DNA of 44,490 nt from assembly GCA_902500785.1 (NCBI GenBank), contig CABVRW010000028.1, forward strand, positions 2,359 to 46,848, given 5' to 3'. A model generated the notes under the pieces. The model was not told where the DNA came from. It did no database searches and was given only the letters and a program-made list of their open reading frames with translations. The DNA comes from an uncultured Nitrospira sp. GTDB lineage: Bacteria; Nitrospirota; Nitrospiria; Nitrospirales; Nitrospiraceae. The stretch's first letter is position 1. Each line of letters begins with the position of its first letter. Both the position numbers and the translations under genes were made by a program. Below are positions 8,354 to 18,628 of the stretch, in pieces.

Positions 8354-9640
8354 ATGATGTCTTTATTGATTCAAGGCGGGCATGTCATTGATCCCGGGCG
8401 CTTCAACGGCGTCGCGGATGTGTTGATCCAGGACGGGAAAATCTCAGCGATCGGTCAGGCGCTTGCGGCATCCGCCGGCGCGACGGTGATTCAAGCCGCC
8501 GGCCGACTGGTGCTGCCCGGCTTCGTCGATCTCCATGTGCATTTCCGCGAGCCCGGATTCGAGTATAAAGAAACGATTCAGTCGGGAACAGCGGCAGCCG
8601 TCGCGGGAGGCTATACTACGGTCTGCGCAATGCCCAACACCAACCCTGTGAACGACAATCAGGCCATCACCGAATTCATGCTCGATCGCGCAAAGGCCGC
8701 GGGCAACGCCCATCTGTACCCGATCGGCGCGATCACCAAGAAATCCGAAGGTAAGGAACTGGCGGAGATCGGCGATCTCCGCCGCGCCGGTTGCGTCGCG
8801 ATTTCCGACGACGGAAAGCCGGTGATGAACAGTCTCGTCATGCGACGCGCCATGGAATACGCCCGCGCCTTCGATGTCCCGGTCGTCGATCACTGTGAGG
8901 ATCTACACCTCTCCGAAGGCGGGTGCATGAATGAAGGATTGGTCTCGACCGAGCTGGGTCTGCCGGGTATTCCTTCGGCCGCGGAAGATGTCATGGTGGC
9001 CCGCAATGTTTCGCTGGCCGAACTCACAGGAGCCCGGCTCCATCTGGCCCATATCAGCACCGCCGGCTCAGTGCGTATGGTGCGGGAAGCCAAGGCGCGC
9101 GGGCTCAAGGTTACGGCCGAGGCCTGTCCGCACCATTTTACGCTCACGGAAGAACTGGCGCGCGGGTACAACACCCATGCGAAAATGAATCCTCCGCTGA
9201 GGACCGGACAGGACGTCCAGGCCATCAAGGAGGGACTTCGTGACGGAACCATCGACGTGATTGCGACCGACCATGCCCCGCATGCGACGCAAGAAAAACA
9301 ACAAGAGTTCACCGAGGCCCCGTTCGGTATCGTCGGCCTGGAGACGGCGCTCTCGCTGACGTTGGCTCTGGTCGAGGAAGGCGTGCTCACCCTGGAGTCA
9401 GCGGTGGACAAACTCTCGACCGCGCCGGCCAAGGCCTTCAGTCTCAACGCCGGGACCCTGGCGGTCGGCGCGCCGGCCGACGTCGCCATTGTCGATCCAG
9501 ACAGACAGTGGGAAGTCGATCCCGCGCGATTTCGCTCCAAAAGCCGCAACACTCCGTTCGCCGGCTGGAAGGTGAAAGGACGGGTGACGACCACCATCGT
9601 CTCCGGTCGAGTGGTATTCGAGTTGGATCAACCGATCTAG
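8354..9640 (+). CDS. pyrC: Dihydroorotase, class I
   Basis: 428 residues of the amidohydrolase superfamily, catalysing reversible ring closure of carbamoyl aspartate to dihydroorotate. Metal-ligand motif HVHFREPG is present (His61 and His63), as are the ISDDGKPV loop, the HLAHIST segment and the Asp motif TDHAPHA. These are features of active class I enzymes rather than the inactive pseudo-dihydroorotases that pair with some PyrB chains. Two adjacent ATGs (8354 and 8357) could start it. It follows pyrB by 54 bases and is followed by a short repeat element and a membrane protein gene. Confidence 0.95.
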   Translation: MMSLLIQGGHVIDPGRFNGVADVLIQDGKISAIGQALAASAGATVIQAAGRLVLPGFVDLHVHFREPGFEYKETIQSGTAAAVAGGYTTVCAMPNTNPVNDNQAITEFMLDRAKAAGNAHLYPIGAITKKSEGKELAEIGDLRRAGCVAISDDGKPVMNSLVMRRAMEYARAFDVPVVDHCEDLHLSEGGCMNEGLVSTELGLPGIPSAAEDVMVARNVSLAELTGARLHLAHISTAGSVRMVREAKARGLKVTAEACPHHFTLTEELARGYNTHAKMNPPLRTGQDVQAIKEGLRDGTIDVIATDHAPHATQEKQQEFTEAPFGIVGLETALSLTLALVEEGVLTLESAVDKLSTAPAKAFSLNAGTLAVGAPADVAIVDPDRQWEVDPARFRSKSRNTPFAGWKVKGRVTTTIVSGRVVFELDQPI

Positions 9641-9695
9641 CAAGGGCGACTGAACGAGACCGATATGCACGTTGGAGCCGACAGACTGGGGGTTC

Positions 9696-9820
9696 GCAGG
9701 ATATTCAACAACGCCGACCGGCGAAGCGGCAGCACGCGACGAAGCGACGCGTCCTGCTTCCGTGCGTGGACCCATCGAACGCCGCGGGAACGAAGCAGAC
9801 GGTCTTGCTCAACATCCGGC
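9696..9820 (+). repeat. MITE-like repeat element, copy 1 of 2 (125 bp)
   Basis: Begins GCAGGATATTCAAC and ends GCTCAACATCCGGC, which are imperfect inverted repeats of one another. By eye it aligns over its whole length, with about three gap bases, to the reverse complement of the element at 28740-28861. It fills most of the gap between the pyrC stop and the next gene start. No coding capacity is evident. Confidence 0.7.
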
Positions 9821-9834
9821 CAGAGGCAACGGTA

Positions 9835-10338
9835 GTGCGCCAAGGATTGATCGCTTGCGTCACCTGTGAACTGCTCGCGCTTGCCGTCTGGATCGGCGGT
9901 CTGTTGGTGCTCGTCGCAGCCGTGATCCCCGCCGTGTTCAATACGTTCGGCGGGCAGGATACCGGCGGGTTCTTTCTGACGCGCGCGTTCGACGGGTACA
10001 ATCGTCTGGTACTCGGGTCGGCGGCCATCTTGACCGCGGGAGTCCTCTGGCGGGCTTGGCTGGTCCAGCGAGGCCGGGCGGATGGAGAGATCACGCGAAC
10101 CGAATGGCTGCTGCTCGGGGCCATGCTCCTCACCGCGGGAGTCATCACGTTTGTCCTGCATCCACAGGCGGCGGCCCTCCAGGCCCAGGCCTTTGCCTCA
10201 AAAGGGGAGGACGCGCGGAAAGCGGCCTTCGACGCTTTCTTTCAGATGCACAAACCGGTGCGGGCGTTATATATCGTGAACGTCGGACTGGGAATCGCGC
10301 TACTGACCGTACGCGTGCGATCATGGGTCCCTCGATAA
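9835..10338 (+). CDS. DUF4149-like integral membrane protein
   Basis: About 167 residues from GTG 9835, which has AGAGG 8 bases upstream and lies just past the repeat element. Four hydrophobic segments are visible: around [51 protein letters not shown] and [17 protein letters not shown] central polar loop ([21 protein letters not shown]) precedes the last one. This pattern is that of DUF4149/TMEM205-like proteins of the inner membrane, whose function is unknown. The frame stays open far upstream into pyrC, but that stretch is overlapped by pyrC and by the repeat, so I do not include it. It ends 11 bases before carA, so the two are likely co-transcribed. Confidence 0.7.
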   Translation: MRQGLIACVTCELLALAVWIGGLLVLVAAVIPAVFNTFGGQDTGGFFLTRAFDGYNRLVLGSAAILTAGVLWRAWLVQRGRADGEITRTEWLLLGAMLLTAGVITFVLHPQAAALQAQAFASKGEDARKAAFDAFFQMHKPVRALYIVNVGLGIALLTVRVRSWVPR

Positions 10339-10349
10339 GGAGTCATAGA

Positions 10350-11534
10350 GTGAAGAAAGCGATGCTTGCGCTCGCCGATGGGGCCTGGTTCGAGGGGCGA
10401 GCCTTGGGAGCAGAAGGGGAGACCGGAGGCGAAGTCGTGTTCAACACGGCCATGACCGGCTACCAGGAAGTGCTGACCGATCCCTCCTATCGTGGACAGA
10501 TCGTGACCATGACCTGTCCGCACATCGGCAACTACGGCGTGACGCCGGAAGACAGCGAATCGAACCGTATCTGGGCGGAGGGGTTCGTCGTCAAAGAATC
10601 CAGCCGACTAGCCAGCAATTGGCGAAGCAAGGCCACGCTTCAGGAGTATTTGCTGGCGGCGAACATTGTGGCGATCGAAGGCGTCGATACCAGGGCCCTT
10701 ACCAGGCACCTGCGAGAAAAGGGCGCGCAGTCGGGCGTGATTTCCCACATCGATCTCGACCCTGGTCGCCTGGCAGAAAAGGCCCGCAAGGCACCGAGCA
10801 TCATCGGGCGAGATCTGGCTGCGACCGTGACCTGCGAGCGTCCGTACACCTGGACGGCCGGAACGGGCGATTGGGCACCCAAACTGACCCTGCCTGACCC
10901 TGCCGTTACACAGGCGCCGAAAAAGTCCTGGCGCGTGGTCGCATACGATTTCGGCGTCAAGCAGAATATTCTTCGGCGACTGGTGGATGTCGGATGCGAG
11001 GTCACCGTGGTCCCGGCGTCGACGTCGGCGAAAGATGTGTTGGCGCTCAACCCTCAGGGATTGTTCCTCTCAAACGGTCCCGGCGACCCGGAGGGCGTGC
11101 CCTATGCCATGGAGGCGCTGCGTGGGCTGATCGGCCGGCTGCCGATTTTCGGCATCTGCTTAGGTCATCAATTGCTGGGTTTGACGCTGGGCCTCCCTAC
11201 CTACAAACTGAAGTTCGGTCACCATGGCGCCAACCATCCGGTCATCGACCTCCGGACAAGAAAAGTGGAAATCACATCGCAGAACCACAACTTTGCCGTG
11301 CGCTTCCCCATCGGACAGCCGGAGCAGCGGCAGGAGATGCCGATCGTAGAGACACCCTTCGGGCCTGTGCAGCTGACCCATACCAGCCTGAACGACGGTT
11401 CGGTCGAAGGCATGCGCTGCCTGGATCACCCGGTTTTTTCGGTCCAGTATCACCCGGAAGCCTCACCAGGCCCACACGATTCAGCCTATCTTTTTGCACA
11501 ATTTGTCGCATTGATGGAGACACACCATGCATAG
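10350..11534 (+). CDS. carA: Carbamoyl-phosphate synthase small (glutaminase) subunit
   Basis: 394 residues from GTG 10350, chosen because AAGGAG lies 7 bases upstream. CarA hydrolyses glutamine and passes ammonia to CarB for carbamoyl phosphate used by PyrB and in arginine synthesis. The N-terminal CPSase domain starts [17 protein letters not shown]. The C-terminal class I glutamine amidotransferase domain has the nucleophile Cys270 (GICLGHQ) and the His/Glu of the triad in [10 protein letters not shown]. The carB partner is not adjacent: two protease genes lie between. The gene overlaps the following S49 peptidase by 8 bases. Confidence 0.95.
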   Translation: MKKAMLALADGAWFEGRALGAEGETGGEVVFNTAMTGYQEVLTDPSYRGQIVTMTCPHIGNYGVTPEDSESNRIWAEGFVVKESSRLASNWRSKATLQEYLLAANIVAIEGVDTRALTRHLREKGAQSGVISHIDLDPGRLAEKARKAPSIIGRDLAATVTCERPYTWTAGTGDWAPKLTLPDPAVTQAPKKSWRVVAYDFGVKQNILRRLVDVGCEVTVVPASTSAKDVLALNPQGLFLSNGPGDPEGVPYAMEALRGLIGRLPIFGICLGHQLLGLTLGLPTYKLKFGHHGANHPVIDLRTRKVEITSQNHNFAVRFPIGQPEQRQEMPIVETPFGPVQLTHTSLNDGSVEGMRCLDHPVFSVQYHPEASPGPHDSAYLFAQFVALMETHHA

Positions 11535-12495
11535 CCTCTGGCGCCTCTATACCGGTTTGGCCGTCCTCACCCTCGCGCTGATGCAGGCCGCCTGTGTCAC
11601 GATCAACCTGCCGCCGGGACCAGGCGCGCTCGAAGAACACAAGGTCAGCGGCACCGGCAAGGACAAGGTCTTGCTGCTGGATATCTCTGGCGTCATCAGC
11701 TCAGACAATAAAGACAGCTTTTATACGACACCCGGCATGCTCGCGACCGTGAAAGAAGAATTGGAGCGGGCCACGAAAGACGAACGCGTCAAGGCCGTCG
11801 TCCTGCGGATCAACAGTCCGGGAGGCACGGTCACGGCATCCGACATCATTTACCACGAACTCAAATCGTTCAAGAGCAGCCGGAAGATTCCCATTGTCGC
11901 CTCCATCATGGATGTGGGCGCCTCCGGCGGCTACTATATCGCGGCCGCAGCCGATACGGTGCTGGCCCATCCCTCATCCGTCACCGGAAGCATCGGCGTG
12001 ATCATGCTGACCGTCAACGCCAGGGGACTACTGGAAAAGGTCGGCGTGGAGACCAACGCCGTCACGTCCGGACCCCGCAAGGACATGGGATCACCCTTCC
12101 GAGCGATGCTGCCGGAAGAACGCGCAATCTTCCAGGGCGTCATCGACGGCTTTTACCAACGGTTTCTTCAAGTCGTCCAAGAAGGCCGCCCGAGCTTGAC
12201 CGGCGAGACCATCAAGAAGCTGGCCGACGGCCGGATCTATTCCGGCGAGCAGGCGAAAGCCTCCGGCTTGGTCGATGACATCGGCTATCTGGAGGACGCC
12301 GTTGAACAGGCGAAGAAGAAAGCCGGCCTCACAGACGCGCAGGTGGTGACCTATCGCCGACCGGGCGAATACCAGAACAATATTTACTCGCGATTGCTGG
12401 CGCCGGCCCCCAGCCTGGCCAATCTGGCGAACATCGATCTGCTCTCGGTCGTGCGAGGCGGGTCTCCGCAATTCATGTACCTATGGATGCCGTGA
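11527..12495 (+). CDS. sppA: Signal peptide peptidase SppA-type S49 serine protease, lipoprotein-like
   Basis: 322 residues. The family degrades cleaved signal peptides at the membrane with a Ser-Lys dyad. Here the nucleophile is Ser133 (GASGGYY) and the general base is probably Lys185 ([11 protein letters not shown]), the single-domain arrangement of Bacillus SppA. The N-terminus is hydrophobic and ends in a possible lipobox with Cys23 (ALMQAAC), so anchoring as a lipoprotein is likely. The ATG overlaps the carA 3' end by 8 bases, which ties its expression to the pyrimidine operon. Nothing suggests a link in function. Confidence 0.9.
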   Translation: MHSLWRLYTGLAVLTLALMQAACVTINLPPGPGALEEHKVSGTGKDKVLLLDISGVISSDNKDSFYTTPGMLATVKEELERATKDERVKAVVLRINSPGGTVTASDIIYHELKSFKSSRKIPIVASIMDVGASGGYYIAAAADTVLAHPSSVTGSIGVIMLTVNARGLLEKVGVETNAVTSGPRKDMGSPFRAMLPEERAIFQGVIDGFYQRFLQVVQEGRPSLTGETIKKLADGRIYSGEQAKASGLVDDIGYLEDAVEQAKKKAGLTDAQVVTYRRPGEYQNNIYSRLLAPAPSLANLANIDLLSVVRGGSPQFMYLWMP

Positions 12496-12542
12496 GGCTG
12501 TGAGTTGCATCCCGCGCCGCGTGCTGATTGAATGGAGTGGAC

Positions 12543-13526
12543 ATGATGCAGCCATCAGGCCAACATTCAATCGACACCCTGCTCGCCGCTCCGATGGAGC
12601 GACGCACCGCCCTGGCGTTGGCGGTCCGAGCCGCGTATCTCCTCTCGACCACAGTGGGGCTCGGCGCGGCAGCAGGGTTGATACAATCGCTGGCGGGGTG
12701 CCAGCGGGCGCCCGGCACAGCGCGAGACCAGTTCATTTACATTTCGGAAGAAAAAGAAATCGCGATGGGCCTCTCCGCCTTCCGGGAAGTGTTGCGGCAA
12801 GCCCCGCTGAGCGAAAACCCGGAACTCAACGAAATGGTGCACCGGGTCGGCAATCGCATCGCCAAGGCGGCGAACAAGCCGGAATATCAGTGGGAATTCG
12901 CCGTGATTCAGGACGATCGCACGATCAACGCCTTCGCGCTTCCCGGGGGTAAGGTGGCGGTGTTCACCGGGATCTTAAAAGTGACGAAGACTGAAGACGG
13001 ACTGGCGACGGTCATGGGCCATGAGGTCGCGCATGCCCTGCAACGCCACGGAGCAGAACGGATGAGTCGCGGCATTCTCGAACAGATCGGACAATTGGCG
13101 GCCTTGGGCGCGGGTGCCGCCGCTGGGCGTCCGGACGCCGCCATGGCGGCCATGACCGTGTACGGAGTCGGAGTCTCACTGCCCTTCGACCGTCGACAGG
13201 AATCCGAAGCGGATTTTATCGGTCTGCGCTTGATGGCCGAGGCGGGCTACGACCCACGCGAAGCGGTCGCTTTCTGGGAACGAATGAGCGGCTGTCCACG
13301 CGCCATGATCAATAAGCTCTGTTTTCGATCGCAGCAGGCCATTCCAGAATTTCTTTCGACCCATCCCTCCGATGTGACCCGGATCAATCAGATCGAGGCC
13401 TGGATCCCGGAGGCGATGAAATATTATCACCCCGCAGGAAAGGCCCCGGCGATGCCGCTCGGTCCGTTCCAACCCTACCGGCCGCCGGTGGGGCCCATGC
13501 CCGAGGCGCCTCTGCCGACCGGCTAA
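12543..13526 (+). CDS. M48-family zinc metallopeptidase, membrane-anchored
   Basis: 327 residues from ATG 12543, with GGAG 5 bases upstream; a TTG at 12528 is less likely. Zinc motif HEVAH spans residues 160-164, and the third ligand is Glu222 in ESEADFIG. This matches the BepA/LoiP/Oma1-like M48 periplasmic proteases that look after outer-membrane protein assembly. An Arg-Arg pair (ERRTALAL) followed by a long hydrophobic stretch ends in LAGC (Cys53), so export as a lipoprotein, possibly by the Tat route, is plausible. No TPR repeats follow, unlike BepA. It sits between sppA and carB. Confidence 0.88.
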   Translation: MMQPSGQHSIDTLLAAPMERRTALALAVRAAYLLSTTVGLGAAAGLIQSLAGCQRAPGTARDQFIYISEEKEIAMGLSAFREVLRQAPLSENPELNEMVHRVGNRIAKAANKPEYQWEFAVIQDDRTINAFALPGGKVAVFTGILKVTKTEDGLATVMGHEVAHALQRHGAERMSRGILEQIGQLAALGAGAAAGRPDAAMAAMTVYGVGVSLPFDRRQESEADFIGLRLMAEAGYDPREAVAFWERMSGCPRAMINKLCFRSQQAIPEFLSTHPSDVTRINQIEAWIPEAMKYYHPAGKAPAMPLGPFQPYRPPVGPMPEAPLPTG

Positions 13527-13547
13527 CTTCATGACTAGAGGTCAATC

Positions 13548-16500
13548 GTGCCACGACGGACAGACATCCGCTCCATTCTCTTGATCGGCTCCGGCCCCAT
13601 CGTCATCGGGCAAGCGTGCGAATTCGATTATTCAGGCACCCAGGCCTGCAAAGCCCTGAAGGAGGAGGGCTACCGCGTCATCCTGATCAACAGCAATCCT
13701 GCCACGATCATGACGGACCCGGATTTTGCCGACCGGACCTATATTGAACCGATCACGCTGGATGTAGTGGAGAAGGTGATTGAATGCGAGCGGCCGGATG
13801 CGCTCCTGCCGACCATGGGTGGACAGACGGCCTTGAACACGGCCATCGGATTGGCCAAACGGGGAGTCCTGGACAAATATGGCGTCAGGCTAATCGGCGC
13901 ATCGATCGAGGCCATTCATAAAGCCGAAGACCGCGACGCGTTTCGGAAGGCCATGTGGAAGATCGGCCTCCGCGTGCCGGACAGCGGGGTGGCGACCTCC
14001 TTGACCGAGGCCGAGCGCGAACTCGAACGAATCCGCTTCCCGGCGATTGTGCGCCCCTCCTTTACGATGGGCGGAACCGGCGGCAACATCGCCTACAACA
14101 TCGAAGAGTTTCGCACGCAGGTGGAATGGGGTCTCTCTATGAGCCCGGTCCGCCAGGTGCTCATCGAGCAATCCGTCATCGGATGGAAAGAGTTCGAGCT
14201 CGAAGTAATGCGCGACCTCAAAGATAATGTCGTCATCATCTGCCCGATCGAGAATCTCGACCCGATGGGCGTACATACCGGCGACAGCATTACCGTCGCC
14301 CCGGCCCTCACGCTGACCGACAAAGAGTATCAAATGATGCGGGACGCAGCCGTGCGCATCATTCGTGAAATCGGGGTTGATACCGGCGGGGCCAATATCC
14401 AGTTCGGCCTGAACCCTGTCAACGGCGAGATGGTCGTGATCGAGATGAATCCTCGCGTATCCAGAAGCTCGGCCCTGGCGTCAAAGGCGACGGGATTTCC
14501 AATCGCCAAGATCGCGGCCAAGTTGGCCGTCGGGTATACCCTCGACGAAATTACCAACGACATTACCGGAGTCACCAAGGCCTCGTTCGAGCCGACCATC
14601 GATTACGTCGTCGTCAAAATTCCCCGGTTTGCCTTTCAAAAATTCCCCGGGGCCGATCCCACATTGACGACGCAGATGAAATCGGTCGGCGAGGCCATGG
14701 CGATCGGACGAACCTTCAAGGAATCGCTGCAGAAAGCGATCCGCTCCATGGAGATCGATCAGTTCGGGTTCAGCTCGAAGATGGGCCTCGATCTCGCAGT
14801 ACCGCCCGGCCTCAACCGAGAAGATGCGATGGAACAGGTCCGCAAAGCCGTGCGCACGCCGCTGCCGGATCGGCTCTGGCGGCTGGCCGACGGCATGCGT
14901 CTCGGCATGGCCAATCAGGAATTGTTCGCCCTCACCAAGATCGATCCCTGGTTTCTGCAACAGATTCGTGAAATTATCGAGTTCGAATCGCGACTCGTCG
15001 GCGAACGAGCAACGCTCGGAGCCACAGGTCTGTCGCCGGAACTCCTGATCGAGGCCAAAGAACTCGGCTTCGCCGACGAACGCCTGGCGCAGCTCCTGGG
15101 TGTCGAACAACACACGGTTCGAGGATGGCGCGTGGCCTTGAGCCAAGGGCCTCGATCCCGCGGCGTCACGTATAAGCGTGTCGACACCTGCGCCGCCGAG
15201 TTTGAAGCCCACACGCCCTATCTCTACTCGACCTACGAGCGGGAATGCGAAGCCCGGCCGACCGACAGAAAGAAGGTCGTCATTCTCGGCGGGGGACCGA
15301 ATCGTATCGGGCAGGGCATCGAATTCGACTACTGCTGCGTGCACGCCGCCATGGCCTTGCGTGAGGAACAGATTGAAACCATCATGGTGAATTGTAATCC
15401 GGAGACGGTCAGCACGGACTACGACACCTCCGACCGTCTCTATTTCGAACCATTGACGGAAGAAGACGTGCTCAACATCGTCGAGCGGGAACAGCCGATG
15501 GGCGTGGTGCTGCAATTCGGAGGGCAGACGCCCTTGAAACTGGCGCTCGCCCTGTCTCGTGCCGGTGTCACGATTCTCGGCACCAGTCCGGATGCAATCG
15601 ATCGCGCCGAGGACCGCGCTCGCTTCCGCGAGTTGCTCGATAAGCTCGGCTTGCGTCAAGCGGAAAGCGGCATGGCCCGATCCGTGGAGGAGGCCTTGAC
15701 GATCGCCGCCGGCATTACGTATCCGGTGATGGTGCGGCCGTCGTATGTCCTTGGTGGACGATCCATGCAAATCGTCTACGATGAGGCGGGATTGCTCACA
15801 TACATGAACACAGCGGTCAAGGCGTCGGAGAAACATCCGGTTCTGATCGATAAATATTTGCGCGATGCCATCGAAATCGATGCCGACGCCATTTCCGACG
15901 GCGCCGCCGTCGTCGTCGCCGGCATCATGGAGCATATCGAGGAAGCGGGGGTCCACTCCGGCGACTCGGCCTGTTCCCTGCCGCCCTATACGTTGGATGC
16001 GACGACCATCGAAGAGATCCGGCGACAGATGACGGCGCTGGCATTGGAGCTCGGCGTCGTCGGCCTCATGAATGCGCAATTCGCGGTCAAGGATCAGACC
16101 ATCTATGTCTTGGAGGTCAATCCGCGCGGATCGCGGACCGTGCCGTTCGTCAGCAAAGCCATCGGCGTTCCCCTCGCCAAATTGGCGATGAAAGTGATGG
16201 TCGGCAAGTCGCTTCAGCAACTGAACTTCACCACCGCTCCGACGCCGACACACCTCTCGGTAAAAGAGGCGGTGTTCCCGTTCACGAAATTCGCGGGAGT
16301 GGATGTGCTCCTGGGTCCCGAAATGAAATCGACCGGAGAAGTCATGGGGATCGACAGCGATTTCGGATGGGCCTTCGTCAAGTCCCAGGCCGGCGCCGGC
16401 GCGATCCTGCCGACCTCCGGCACGGCGTTTATCAGCGTCAAAAGCGAAGACCGCTCCGGAGCCTGCGATGTCGCACGGCGACTGGTCGCGCTTGGATTTC

Positions 16501-16817
16501 GCATCACGGCCACCTCCGGCACCGCGCTGTATCTGAACGAGCAGGGGATGGCTGTGGACGTCGTGAACAAGGTACAGGAAGGACGTCCGCACATCGTCGA
16601 TCATATAAAGAACGGGGAGGTGGCATTGGTGGTCAATACCGTGCGGACCGCTTCGGCACAGACCGACTCCCTGTCCATTCGACGTGAGGCCCTGCATAAA
16701 GGAGTTCCCTATTACACCACCATGCGAGGGGCGCTCGCCGCGGTGATGGGGATCGAAGCATTGCTGAAAAAGGGACTTGCCATTCGGGCCTTGCAGGAGT
16801 ATCACCGGGTGAAGTGA
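13548..16817 (+). CDS. carB: Carbamoyl-phosphate synthase large subunit
   Basis: 1089 residues from GTG 13548 (AGAGG upstream). CarB makes carbamoyl phosphate from bicarbonate, two ATP and ammonia tunnelled from CarA. Two homologous ATP-grasp halves are evident. The first starts [20 protein letters not shown] and has the [13 protein letters not shown] loop. The second starts [20 protein letters not shown] and has [15 protein letters not shown]-terminal MGS-like allosteric domain carries [17 protein letters not shown] and the [16 protein letters not shown] segment, where UMP and ornithine act in E. coli. Length is slightly above the E. coli protein. A long open frame on the opposite strand here is a codon-bias shadow. 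Confidence 0.96.
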   Translation: MPRRTDIRSILLIGSGPIVIGQACEFDYSGTQACKALKEEGYRVILINSNPATIMTDPDFADRTYIEPITLDVVEKVIECERPDALLPTMGGQTALNTAIGLAKRGVLDKYGVRLIGASIEAIHKAEDRDAFRKAMWKIGLRVPDSGVATSLTEAERELERIRFPAIVRPSFTMGGTGGNIAYNIEEFRTQVEWGLSMSPVRQVLIEQSVIGWKEFELEVMRDLKDNVVIICPIENLDPMGVHTGDSITVAPALTLTDKEYQMMRDAAVRIIREIGVDTGGANIQFGLNPVNGEMVVIEMNPRVSRSSALASKATGFPIAKIAAKLAVGYTLDEITNDITGVTKASFEPTIDYVVVKIPRFAFQKFPGADPTLTTQMKSVGEAMAIGRTFKESLQKAIRSMEIDQFGFSSKMGLDLAVPPGLNREDAMEQVRKAVRTPLPDRLWRLADGMRLGMANQELFALTKIDPWFLQQIREIIEFESRLVGERATLGATGLSPELLIEAKELGFADERLAQLLGVEQHTVRGWRVALSQGPRSRGVTYKRVDTCAAEFEAHTPYLYSTYERECEARPTDRKKVVILGGGPNRIGQGIEFDYCCVHAAMALREEQIETIMVNCNPETVSTDYDTSDRLYFEPLTEEDVLNIVEREQPMGVVLQFGGQTPLKLALALSRAGVTILGTSPDAIDRAEDRARFRELLDKLGLRQAESGMARSVEEALTIAAGITYPVMVRPSYVLGGRSMQIVYDEAGLLTYMNTAVKASEKHPVLIDKYLRDAIEIDADAISDGAAVVVAGIMEHIEEAGVHSGDSACSLPPYTLDATTIEEIRRQMTALALELGVVGLMNAQFAVKDQTIYVLEVNPRGSRTVPFVSKAIGVPLAKLAMKVMVGKSLQQLNFTTAPTPTHLSVKEAVFPFTKFAGVDVLLGPEMKSTGEVMGIDSDFGWAFVKSQAGAGAILPTSGTAFISVKSEDRSGACDVARRLVALGFRITATSGTALYLNEQGMAVDVVNKVQEGRPHIVDHIKNGEVALVVNTVRTASAQTDSLSIRREALHKGVPYYTTMRGALAAVMGIEALLKKGLAIRALQEYHRVK

Positions 16818-16914
16818 GGAAGGGCCACGCTCAGGAGCAATTGACGACCGGTTCCAGGCAGACCGTCGAACCGGCAATACGGAAACCAGGTTCAATGGTC
16901 ATCGGGGGGAACAT

Positions 16915-17391
16915 ATGCCGACACCGATTACGAGAAAAGGATATGAAGCGCTGAAAGCCGAACTGGACCGGCTGCACAAGGTCGAGCGGCCACGGGTGAT
17001 TGAGGCCATCGCGGAGGCTCGCGCGCATGGTGATCTCAGCGAAAACGCCGAATACGATGCGGCCAAAGAGCGCCAGGGTTTTATCGAAGCACGGCTGGCC
17101 GAGCTGAAAGGCAAACTCGCCGACGCCCGGATCATCGACATCGCGGGGCGAATCAGCGAGACGGTCGTCTTTGGCGCGACCGTGGTGCTGATCGAACAGG
17201 AAGCGCAAGCCAAGAAGCAATATACCCTGGTGGGGCAGGATGAGGCTGATTTGAAATTTTCCCGTATCTCCGTCCAATCGCCGGTCGGACGGGCTCTCAT
17301 CGGTAAGCGCGTCGGGGACGTAGTGGAAGTCACTACACCCGCGAAGGTCGTCGAGTACGAAGTCATGGAAATTCGTTTCGAAGAATTGTAG
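16915..17391 (+). CDS. greA: Transcription elongation factor GreA
   Basis: 158 residues, the normal GreA length. GreA enters the RNA polymerase secondary channel and stimulates cleavage of backtracked RNA. The N-terminal coiled coil ([14 protein letters not shown]…[28 protein letters not shown]) holds the conserved acidic tip [13 protein letters not shown]. The C-terminal FKBP-like domain ends [26 protein letters not shown] lies 4 bases before ATG 16915. It follows carB by about 100 bases on the same strand. Confidence 0.95.
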   Translation: MPTPITRKGYEALKAELDRLHKVERPRVIEAIAEARAHGDLSENAEYDAAKERQGFIEARLAELKGKLADARIIDIAGRISETVVFGATVVLIEQEAQAKKQYTLVGQDEADLKFSRISVQSPVGRALIGKRVGDVVEVTTPAKVVEYEVMEIRFEEL

Positions 17392-17470
17392 GCGCGGATG
17401 TCGAGTCTCACCACCTTACAGTGCACCACCCATTCCGACCAACCGTCCGGCATTCAGGGCTGACTGCGTT

Positions 17471-18271
17471 ATGCCGGTCGCGATCCCGCTCATTACGCTG
17501 CTGACGGATTTCGGCGAACGCGATTATTTCGTCGCCAGCATGAAGGGGGTGATCCTCAACATCAATCCCCAGGCCAAGATTGTGGACCTCTCCCATCACG
17601 TCACGCCGCACGATGTGGCGGATGCCGCGTATCTCCTCAAATCATGTTATCGATATTTCCCGGACGGAACCATTCATGTGGCCGTCGTTGACCCGGGGGT
17701 AGGCACCGCCAGGCCACCGCTGCTCGTCTCGTCTTCACAATATGTTTTCATTGGGCCGGACAACGGTCTGTTCACCCACATCTATCAGGAAGAAAGCGGC
17801 GTTGAAGTGCGGCACATCGAGAACCGTCAGTATCGATTGGACTCCGAGGGGGCCACGTTCGATGGACGCGATCTCTTCGCGCCGGCCGCCGCCTGGTTGA
17901 CCAAAGGCCAACCGATGGGTTCGTTCGGCCGGCTTGTGCCGAACTACGAACGCCTGCCGATTGCGGAACCGGGCTGGGACAAACATGTGATGGCGGGACA
18001 CATTCTCTATATCGACCGATTCGGCAATCTGATCTCCAATCTCACCGCTTATCACCTCAAGGAGGTCCGTGGGGTCGCCAAACGTTCCGAGCCATACATC
18101 CGCATCGGCGGCCACACGATCGACAAGATCGTGCGGACCTATGCGGAGGGCTCGCCCGATTCACCCGGTGCACTGATCAACAGTAACGGGTACTTGGAAA
18201 TATTTATACGAGAAGGCCGCGCGGCCGACCGATTGAGCACAGCACGTGGCGCGCGGATTGAACTCTGCTAG
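17471..18271 (+). CDS. SAM hydroxide adenosyltransferase (DUF62 family)
   Basis: 266 residues. The family hydrolyses S-adenosylmethionine to adenosine and methionine with a hydroxide nucleophile, and is related to the fluorinase/chlorinase enzymes. Recognisable segments are LLTDFGERDYFVASMKGV at the N-terminus, DLSHHVTPHDV, VVDPGVGT, FIGPDNGLFT, ATFDGRDLFAPAAA and the C-terminal-domain start YIDRFGNLISN. The 23-residue loop of fluorinases is not evident. It sits 79 bases after greA, same strand, possibly as the last gene of that transcript. Its in vivo role is unclear throughout the family. Confidence 0.88.
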   Translation: MPVAIPLITLLTDFGERDYFVASMKGVILNINPQAKIVDLSHHVTPHDVADAAYLLKSCYRYFPDGTIHVAVVDPGVGTARPPLLVSSSQYVFIGPDNGLFTHIYQEESGVEVRHIENRQYRLDSEGATFDGRDLFAPAAAWLTKGQPMGSFGRLVPNYERLPIAEPGWDKHVMAGHILYIDRFGNLISNLTAYHLKEVRGVAKRSEPYIRIGGHTIDKIVRTYAEGSPDSPGALINSNGYLEIFIREGRAADRLSTARGARIELC

Positions 18272-18628
18272 GTGCGCCCTCCTCAGAATCTCCCGAACAA
18301 TACTCGCCGCTTTCGGGACCCTCGCAATTGACAGGGTCAAGTTGTCGATGGTTTAATGACAAGAATGACGAGCCGGCTGGGACGAATGATTCGGTCATCC
18401 CAGAACCTGCTGATTTTGTTCGATGCCGGCGCGCAGCCGCTGTGATTCAAAATGTGCCATTTGGCCTGCCTGGCCGACTCCTGCTCTCTCAGGCTCACTT
18501 CTCGGGGAATTATTGGCAATGTGGACGGCCGAGACCCTCAAGAGGGAAGCAGGCGCTGTGAGCCTCTTGTCATACGCTTGGCTTCTGCGACAGAAAGACC
18601 GATAGGGAAGGAAGACCCACGGAGTGCC
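18272..18628 (+). other. Intergenic region without a gene; possible promoter
   Basis: 357 bases. A candidate promoter, TTGACA (18328-18333) and TTTAAT (18352-18357) with an 18-bp spacer, points toward the adaptor gene. A 7-bp inverted repeat (18291-18297 with 18312-18318) follows the upstream gene, but no T-run comes after it. Open frames reaching back from the adaptor lack a ribosome-binding site or a protein-like composition. Confidence 0.5.

Noticed and set aside
9508-9834. N-terminal extension of the DUF4149-like gene back into pyrC
   Set aside because: The extension overlaps the pyrC 3' end and a repeat element, and its composition is not protein-like; the GTG at 9835 has a ribosome-binding site and gives a family-like N-terminus.
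14481-16895. An 804-codon open frame on the minus strand opposite carB
   Set aside because: It lies wholly over the well-supported carB gene and its translation is rich in Arg, His, Asp and Gly as expected of an antisense shadow of GC-rich codons; no domain is recognisable.
18291-18318. 7-bp inverted repeat after the SAM hydroxide adenosyltransferase gene as a terminator
   Set aside because: The loop is 14 bases and no T-run follows, so intrinsic termination is not supported.
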